DNA from: Microbacterium sp. BK668
GTDB taxonomy: Bacteria; Actinomycetota; Actinomycetes; Actinomycetales; Microbacteriaceae
Direction of reading: 5' to 3'
DNA length: 64,000 nucleotides
NCBI RefSeq assembly: GCF_004362195.1
Contig: NZ_SNWG01000001.1
Coordinates: 868,001 to 932,000, forward strand
This document shows, in pieces, positions 61,101 through 64,000 of the stretch. Position 1 is the first letter of the stretch; each line of letters starts with the position of its first letter. The notes below the pieces were generated by a model that was not told where the DNA came from, searched no databases, and worked only from the letters and a program-made list of their open reading frames with translations. Position numbers and translations under genes: made by a program.

Positions 61101-62194
61101 ACGCGCGCCGAGACGGCGGGCGGCTCCTTGAGACGGTCGTCGACGACGTGGACGACGGTGATGCCGAGATCGGCGGGATCGAGCGCGGCGTCCAGACGGG
61201 GAAGGGGGGACGCGGCATCCGTCCCCTCGTCGAGGAAGATCACGAGCCGGGCGGGCTTCGTGCGCCGCCCGCTCCGTCGCGTCGCCGCGGCGGACGTCAC
61301 GCGATCGCGCAGCTCGTCGGAGAGGAGTGTCATCAGCTCGGGAAGCGTCGGAGCGATGCGCCTGGCCGCGACCTGCCCGGCGGGCGGAGTCGCGGACGAG
61401 GCGTGGGGAAGGAGGTCGAGGCCGTGCCAGAGGTCGAGGGCGTGCTCTGGCACGACCGCGGCGAGATGCACGTCGTCGGGCGAATGCAGCGCGCCGATCT
61501 GCGCGGCGATCGCCCGGCAGAGGTCGATGGTGTCCTCGCGGGGACCGACGATTGAGACGTGGCCGCCGCGCTCGAGATCTAGCAGAGCGGGAAGGCCCTG
61601 CGCGACGCCGGCGAGCTGAACCAGCCGGGCCGCGGCGCTCTTCATGACCGGGTCGAAGGGCTGCACCGGATTCTGCTCGGGAGGCAGGCGCACGTCGACC
61701 GCGCGGAGGTCGCCGGTTCCGATCCGCACCCGCAGGAAGTCGGGATCTCCGGGGCGGCGCTCCCATCGGCGGGCGGGGTTCGCGCCGATCTGGACGAGCG
61801 TCGCGGGAGCGGGATCCAGCGCGAGGGAGGCATCGCGGCGGGCGTCGGCGATCTCGCGCACGGTGGCGCGCTGCTGTTCGAGGTAGTCGAGGTAGCGTTC
61901 GCGCTGGATGCGGCGCTGTCGGGCGGCGTTCCCGCGGGCCGTGAACGCCATGCCGACGCCGCCGACGAGCGCGACGACGAGGATGACGGCGCCGACGACG
62001 ACCATGACCGGGTTGTTCCGCAGCAGCACGATCATCGTGATCGAGGAGAGGCTGCCGAGGATCGGGAGCATCGACTGGATCGGGAAGGGTGACGAGCTGT
62101 CGCCGACGGGCGGGGGCGGCGCGAGGACGATCTCGGCCGGACCCTCCAGCGGCTGCGTCGCCCGGGCCGGCCGGTGGACGATGTGCACCGTCAC
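58166..62194 (-). CDS. eccC: Type VII secretion ATPase EccC (FtsK/SpoIIIE family)
   Basis: A 1342-residue EccC, the motor of ESX-type secretion. Two membrane segments at about 41-85, then three FtsK-like ATPase domains. D1 has Walker A GATGSGKS (485-492) and VIDE (596-599); D2 has GAPQSGRS (825-832) with a weak Walker B (VDGLG); D3 has GDSRCGKT (1110-1117) with IADDFD. The C-terminus ends in an Arg run. GTG at 62194 overlaps the preceding stop by 4 bases. D1 has a complete site, the rest are less canonical, as known in this family. Confidence 0.95.
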   Translation of the reverse strand: MTVHIVHRPARATQPLEGPAEIVLAPPPPVGDSSSPFPIQSMLPILGSLSSITMIVLLRNNPVMVVVGAVILVVALVGGVGMAFTARGNAARQRRIQRERYLDYLEQQRATVREIADARRDASLALDPAPATLVQIGANPARRWERRPGDPDFLRVRIGTGDLRAVDVRLPPEQNPVQPFDPVMKSAAARLVQLAGVAQGLPALLDLERGGHVSIVGPREDTIDLCRAIAAQIGALHSPDDVHLAAVVPEHALDLWHGLDLLPHASSATPPAGQVAARRIAPTLPELMTLLSDELRDRVTSAAATRRSGRRTKPARLVIFLDEGTDAASPLPRLDAALDPADLGITVVHVVDDRLKEPPAVSARVTLADGTATIETPGSGEDALRGIRPDRVPTALLEVVARPLAALRLTRTSAVDAQSTFAPDVTELLGIADVDAFDLGDAWRSRSAGDFLRVPIGVDDRGAPVLLDLKESARLGMGPHGICIGATGSGKSELLRTLILGLALTHSPDDLSMILVDYKGGAAFAPFAGLPHVAGIIDNLADDPQLTERARASIQGEVVRRQRLLKDAGNAASIGHYRQLRRERPDLPALPHLFLVIDEFGELLTAEPDFVELLLTIGRIGRSIGVHLLLSSQRIEGGRLRGLDTYLSYRIGLRTFSESESAVVLDTPDAFHLPAIPGFGYLKVDTSVYTRFRAGYVSGPVPSPAEAGPARSDMPPLVELPPYDRAAAEDSEAPIGALAEPEAPATGRTLVQAAASRLTRGVARTRPVWLPPLPPVLTLGGVLSAVENRGGLQAPLGLLDDPARQQQAPWLLDLTRSGGHVAITGAPQSGRSTFLRTLAASLAFTHSPREVSVYGMDLTGGGLARIEPFPHVGGVATRGHRERLSRLLEELTGMLAVRERVFREHGLDSLADMRRQHAAGRLPELPSADVILLVDGLGALRAEFEDLEAPFGQLLERGGSFGIHVVVTLARWNELRLNLQGLVGTRLELKLNDPADSQIARKLASTLRADEPGRALTDDRLFAQIALPLLEEVDDADIGDALERIARESAAQWSGPGAAPIRLLPEDFSPDDLPDALDEPELIPVGLRQDTMTPAVLDLAARDPHLLVLGDSRCGKTTVLRGVTQGAIDRHSPEELVIALMDARGELVGDIPDDYLGGHATSGRQARLLAESIATELEKRAVDRTAGGPRILVIADDFDILAAGGAEPLRPLLPYLASARDLRLNVVVSRPVAGASRAMFDVALQGVRDTGGTALIMSGDRAEGQLLPKLYAEPMVAGRGRLARRGERPTLVQIARFEQAPTDAAASPLADVDASSLPGRHRDVLQTDEIPPRRRRRRAETP

Positions 62195-62982
62195 GCGGGC
62201 ACCGCCTTCCGGCCCGACAGCACCGTCGCGGCGACCTCCAGGACCGCATGGCGCGCGCGCCCCGTCGGAGTACGGCCGCCGCGGAGGCCGCGGTCGAAAG
62301 GGACGCCGACGACGGGCCAGGGGTCCGATGCCATCGCACGCGCGACCGCCTCGCCGGCGCGCGCGTGGTCGACGAGGGCGAGCACCGGCGCCGGTCCCTC
62401 CGGAAGCGCCGCGATGGCCGGCGCGACGGCCCGCGCGAGCTCCGCCGGCGCACGACGCGCGTCGCTCACGAGGCACACGACATCGCACAGCGCCGCGCAG
62501 GCGGCGAGATCGACGAGCGGATGCCGCGCCCCGAAGTCGGTGATCGACACCTCGAAGAACCGGGTGATGGGGGCCGCCTCGGCCAGCCATGCGGCGACGG
62601 GGCCGTCGGAGACGTCGGGCCGGAGGCAGAACCAGCCCTGGCCCTCGCTCAGGCCGGTGACGGCGTCTGCGCTCGTCCGCGCTCTCGCGCGCGCGTCGCT
62701 CGGCGGCGTCGCGGCCGCGCCGAGGCGCGCACCCAGGTCGGCCTCGCCGCCCGCGACGTCGATCGCGAGGACCGGCTCGGAGCGCCGCGCGGCGAGCACC
62801 CGCAGAACCTGCGCGGCGAGGGTCGTGGCGCCCGCCCCGGGCGCGAGCGACACGAAGCCCAGGCGGCGGGCTCCGGTGCCGGCGCCTCGGATCGAGGCAT
62901 CCCATTCCGTCAGCCGGCTGCCCCGGCCCGCTGCGCTGCCCAAGAGTGCGGCCGGCAGGTCGCGAGGGTCGATTCCGGTCAT
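62191..62982 (-). CDS. ParA/MinD-like ATPase of the T7SS locus
   Basis: A 263-residue SIMIBI-class ATPase-like protein: LGFVSLAPGAGATTLAAQVLRVLAA is a deviant Walker A (GxGATT), followed by VLAIDVAGGEADLG and LVDLAACAALCDVVCLVSD. Similar proteins occur in ESX loci (EspI-like) and may link energy status to secretion. It overlaps eccD and eccC by 4 bases on either side. Confidence 0.8.
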   Translation of the reverse strand: MTGIDPRDLPAALLGSAAGRGSRLTEWDASIRGAGTGARRLGFVSLAPGAGATTLAAQVLRVLAARRSEPVLAIDVAGGEADLGARLGAAATPPSDARARARTSADAVTGLSEGQGWFCLRPDVSDGPVAAWLAEAAPITRFFEVSITDFGARHPLVDLAACAALCDVVCLVSDARRAPAELARAVAPAIAALPEGPAPVLALVDHARAGEAVARAMASDPWPVVGVPFDRGLRGGRTPTGRARHAVLEVAATVLSGRKAVPA

Positions 62983-64000
62983 GAGCCGCCGCCGAACATC
63001 CCGAGGAGCTCGGCGTAGATGCCGAGCGCGCCGAGGAGCAGGGGAAGCAGCGCCACCACGGCGAGCGTCTCGATCACGTTGCCCGCGCCGCGCAGGCGCG
63101 CGCGCTGATGCGGAGCGGGGCGTGCGAGCACCGCGGCGCCGAGAACGATGGCGGCGAGGGCGGCGATCGCGACGCCGACCCACGCGAGCGGCCCGGCGAG
63201 CTGAGTGAGGAGGGCGGTGGAAGCGATCGCCGCCGCGGCGGCGAGGAGCGACCACACCTGCGTACGCAGCGGGAAGGCGCGCACACGCAGCGCGGCGATG
63301 AGCGCGAACGCCACGGCGAGCAGCCCGCTCCACAGCTCCGAGGCGAGCACGAGGGCGACGCCGGTCACGGCCAGCACCGCCGACACGGTCACGACGCTCC
63401 AGGCGAGCGCCGAATAGGCGTCGGCGATCGACGCGAAGGCGCGCGGCCGCTCGACACGCTCGCCCGCTGCGACCCCCTGGTCGAGCCGCGTGACGCCCGA
63501 TGCGGAGAGGGCGATCCAGGGGAGCGGGCCGGTCGCGAAGGCCGCGAGAGTTCCCGCCACGGCCGCGGCGGCGGCCGGCCCGACACCGAGAAGGAGGAGG
63601 GCGAGCAGGATCGACGCGAGGACCGCGCCGACGGCTCCGCCGGCGGCGGCGCCCGGTCGCCGCAGGGCCACTCCGAGCGCGAGCAGGACGACGGTCGAGC
63701 CCGTCGCGATCACGACGGCGGCGCCGAGCAGGGCTGCGCTCGCCGAGTCGTACCCTCCGGCGCCGGCGGCCGTCGCGCCGGCGAGCCCGAGAGGGAGGAG
63801 GAGCCCCGCGGCGGCCGCGCCGACGCATCCCGAGACTCCCGCAAGGCGCAGCAAGCCCAGCAGGGTGGCGATGCCCAGGAGCACGACGACGGCAAGAAGG
63901 AGGGTCCACGCGGCGGCGAGGGCGCTGCCATAGGGGGCGATGAGCCCCGCGGCAGCGGCGGCGAGCGCGATCCCCGTCGCCCCGGCGATCATGCGGGCGC
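62979..64000 (-). CDS. eccD: Type VII secretion membrane protein EccD-like (5' end outside the window)
   Basis: At least 337 residues of an almost wholly hydrophobic protein with about ten to eleven membrane segments (for example WTLLLAVVVLLGIATLLGLLRL and VVTVSAVLAVTGVALVLASELW) and a polar central loop (SASGVTRLDQGVAAGERVERP), the EccD channel pattern. The frame stays open to the window edge, so a cytoplasmic ubiquitin-like N-terminal domain may lie beyond. EccD forms the pore with EccB, EccC and EccE. Confidence 0.82.
   Translation of the reverse strand, partial: ARMIAGATGIALAAAAAGLIAPYGSALAAAWTLLLAVVVLLGIATLLGLLRLAGVSGCVGAAAAGLLLPLGLAGATAAGAGGYDSASAALLGAAVVIATGSTVVLLALGVALRRPGAAAGGAVGAVLASILLALLLLGVGPAAAAAVAGTLAAFATGPLPWIALSASGVTRLDQGVAAGERVERPRAFASIADAYSALAWSVVTVSAVLAVTGVALVLASELWSGLLAVAFALIAALRVRAFPLRTQVWSLLAAAAAIASTALLTQLAGPLAWVGVAIAALAAIVLGAAVLARPAPHQRARLRGAGNVIETLAVVALLPLLLGALGIYAELLGMFGGGS

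Noticed and set aside
53932..61555. Very long open frames on the plus strand opposite the toxin and eccC (up to about 1170 codons)
   Set aside because: They lie antisense to clearly homologous genes, have Arg/Ala/Gly-rich composition typical of shadow frames in about 70% GC DNA, and show no domain pattern.
1..64000. Insertion sequence, prophage or integrative element boundaries
   Set aside because: No transposase, integrase, phage structural gene, tRNA gene or long direct repeat was found; codon use is uniform, so the catabolic island is not obviously recent.

Overview
The window is chromosomal DNA of a very GC-rich Gram-positive actinobacterium, most likely Microbacterium or another Microbacteriaceae. 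This rests on the codon usage, the lipoprotein and sortase signals, the ROK regulators, the ESX-type secretion genes, the leaderless genes with TANNNT -10 boxes, and two dispersed repeat families that I recall from this group. I see no rRNA, tRNA, transposase or CRISPR array. No stretch over about 300 bases is free of genes; the longest gaps (11632-11878, 25495-25777, 37425-37713) hold a candidate operator, a promoter/operator and a repeat cluster.

Region 1 (1-18 kb) looks like a sugar/glycoside module. Two tandem TIM-barrel proteins of the C-glycoside deglycosidase alpha type are followed by a SnoaL-like protein, the small C-glycoside deglycosidase beta-type subunit, Gfo/Idh dehydrogenases, another isomerase-like TIM barrel and a ThuA-like protein. 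Next come a ribose-type ABC importer (ATPase, permease and ROK repressor on the minus strand; binding lipoprotein on the plus strand), a second Gfo/Idh gene and a remarkable single-chain beta-alpha fusion of the deglycosidase. A second ROK repressor and a Gfo/Idh pair follow.

Region 2 (19-29.7 kb) looks like an aromatic ring-cleavage pathway. It holds an extradiol-type VOC dioxygenase, two fumarylacetoacetate-hydrolase-fold enzymes, a cyclase/hydrolase, a flavoprotein monooxygenase, an ACMSD-like amidohydrolase, an MFS transporter with a clear promoter/operator, a GMC/pyranose-oxidase-type flavoprotein of the kind that oxidises glycosides at C3, and an SDR. Together regions 1 and 2 read as one system for an aromatic (for example flavonoid-type) C-glycoside: import, oxidation of the sugar at C3, cleavage of the C-C glycosidic bond, catabolism of the keto-sugar and cleavage of the aglycone ring. 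The substrate is inferred.

Region 3 (29.8-52.7 kb) is mixed housekeeping and accessory content: POT and DHA2 transporters, a GNAT protein, a metal-dependent cyclase, an SDR, a PEP mutase-like enzyme, a MenC/N-succinylamino acid racemase-type enolase, lipoproteins, a 1519-residue LPXTG surface protein with nine DUF11-type repeats, a binding-protein/VWA lipoprotein with a membrane partner, a methyltransferase, glycyl-tRNA synthetase and a GntR regulator. Many of these genes start 6-7 nt after a -10 box and so are probably leaderless.

Region 4 (52.8-64 kb, minus strand) is a compact type VII secretion locus: EccD (cut by the window end), a ParA-like ATPase, EccC, three small helical WXG100-like or associated proteins, and a 1013-residue toxin. 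The toxin carries a RelA/SpoT-like synthetase domain followed by a CD38-like ADP-ribosyl cyclase/NADase domain. An overlapping probable immunity gene and a frameshifted second small gene come after it.

Two repeat families thread through the window. Family A (core CTTCGACAAGCTCAGG) is translated in all six copies, three of them directly after a start codon. Family B (GGTCGTTGAGCGAGCGAA core) lies mostly between genes but also inside one CDS.
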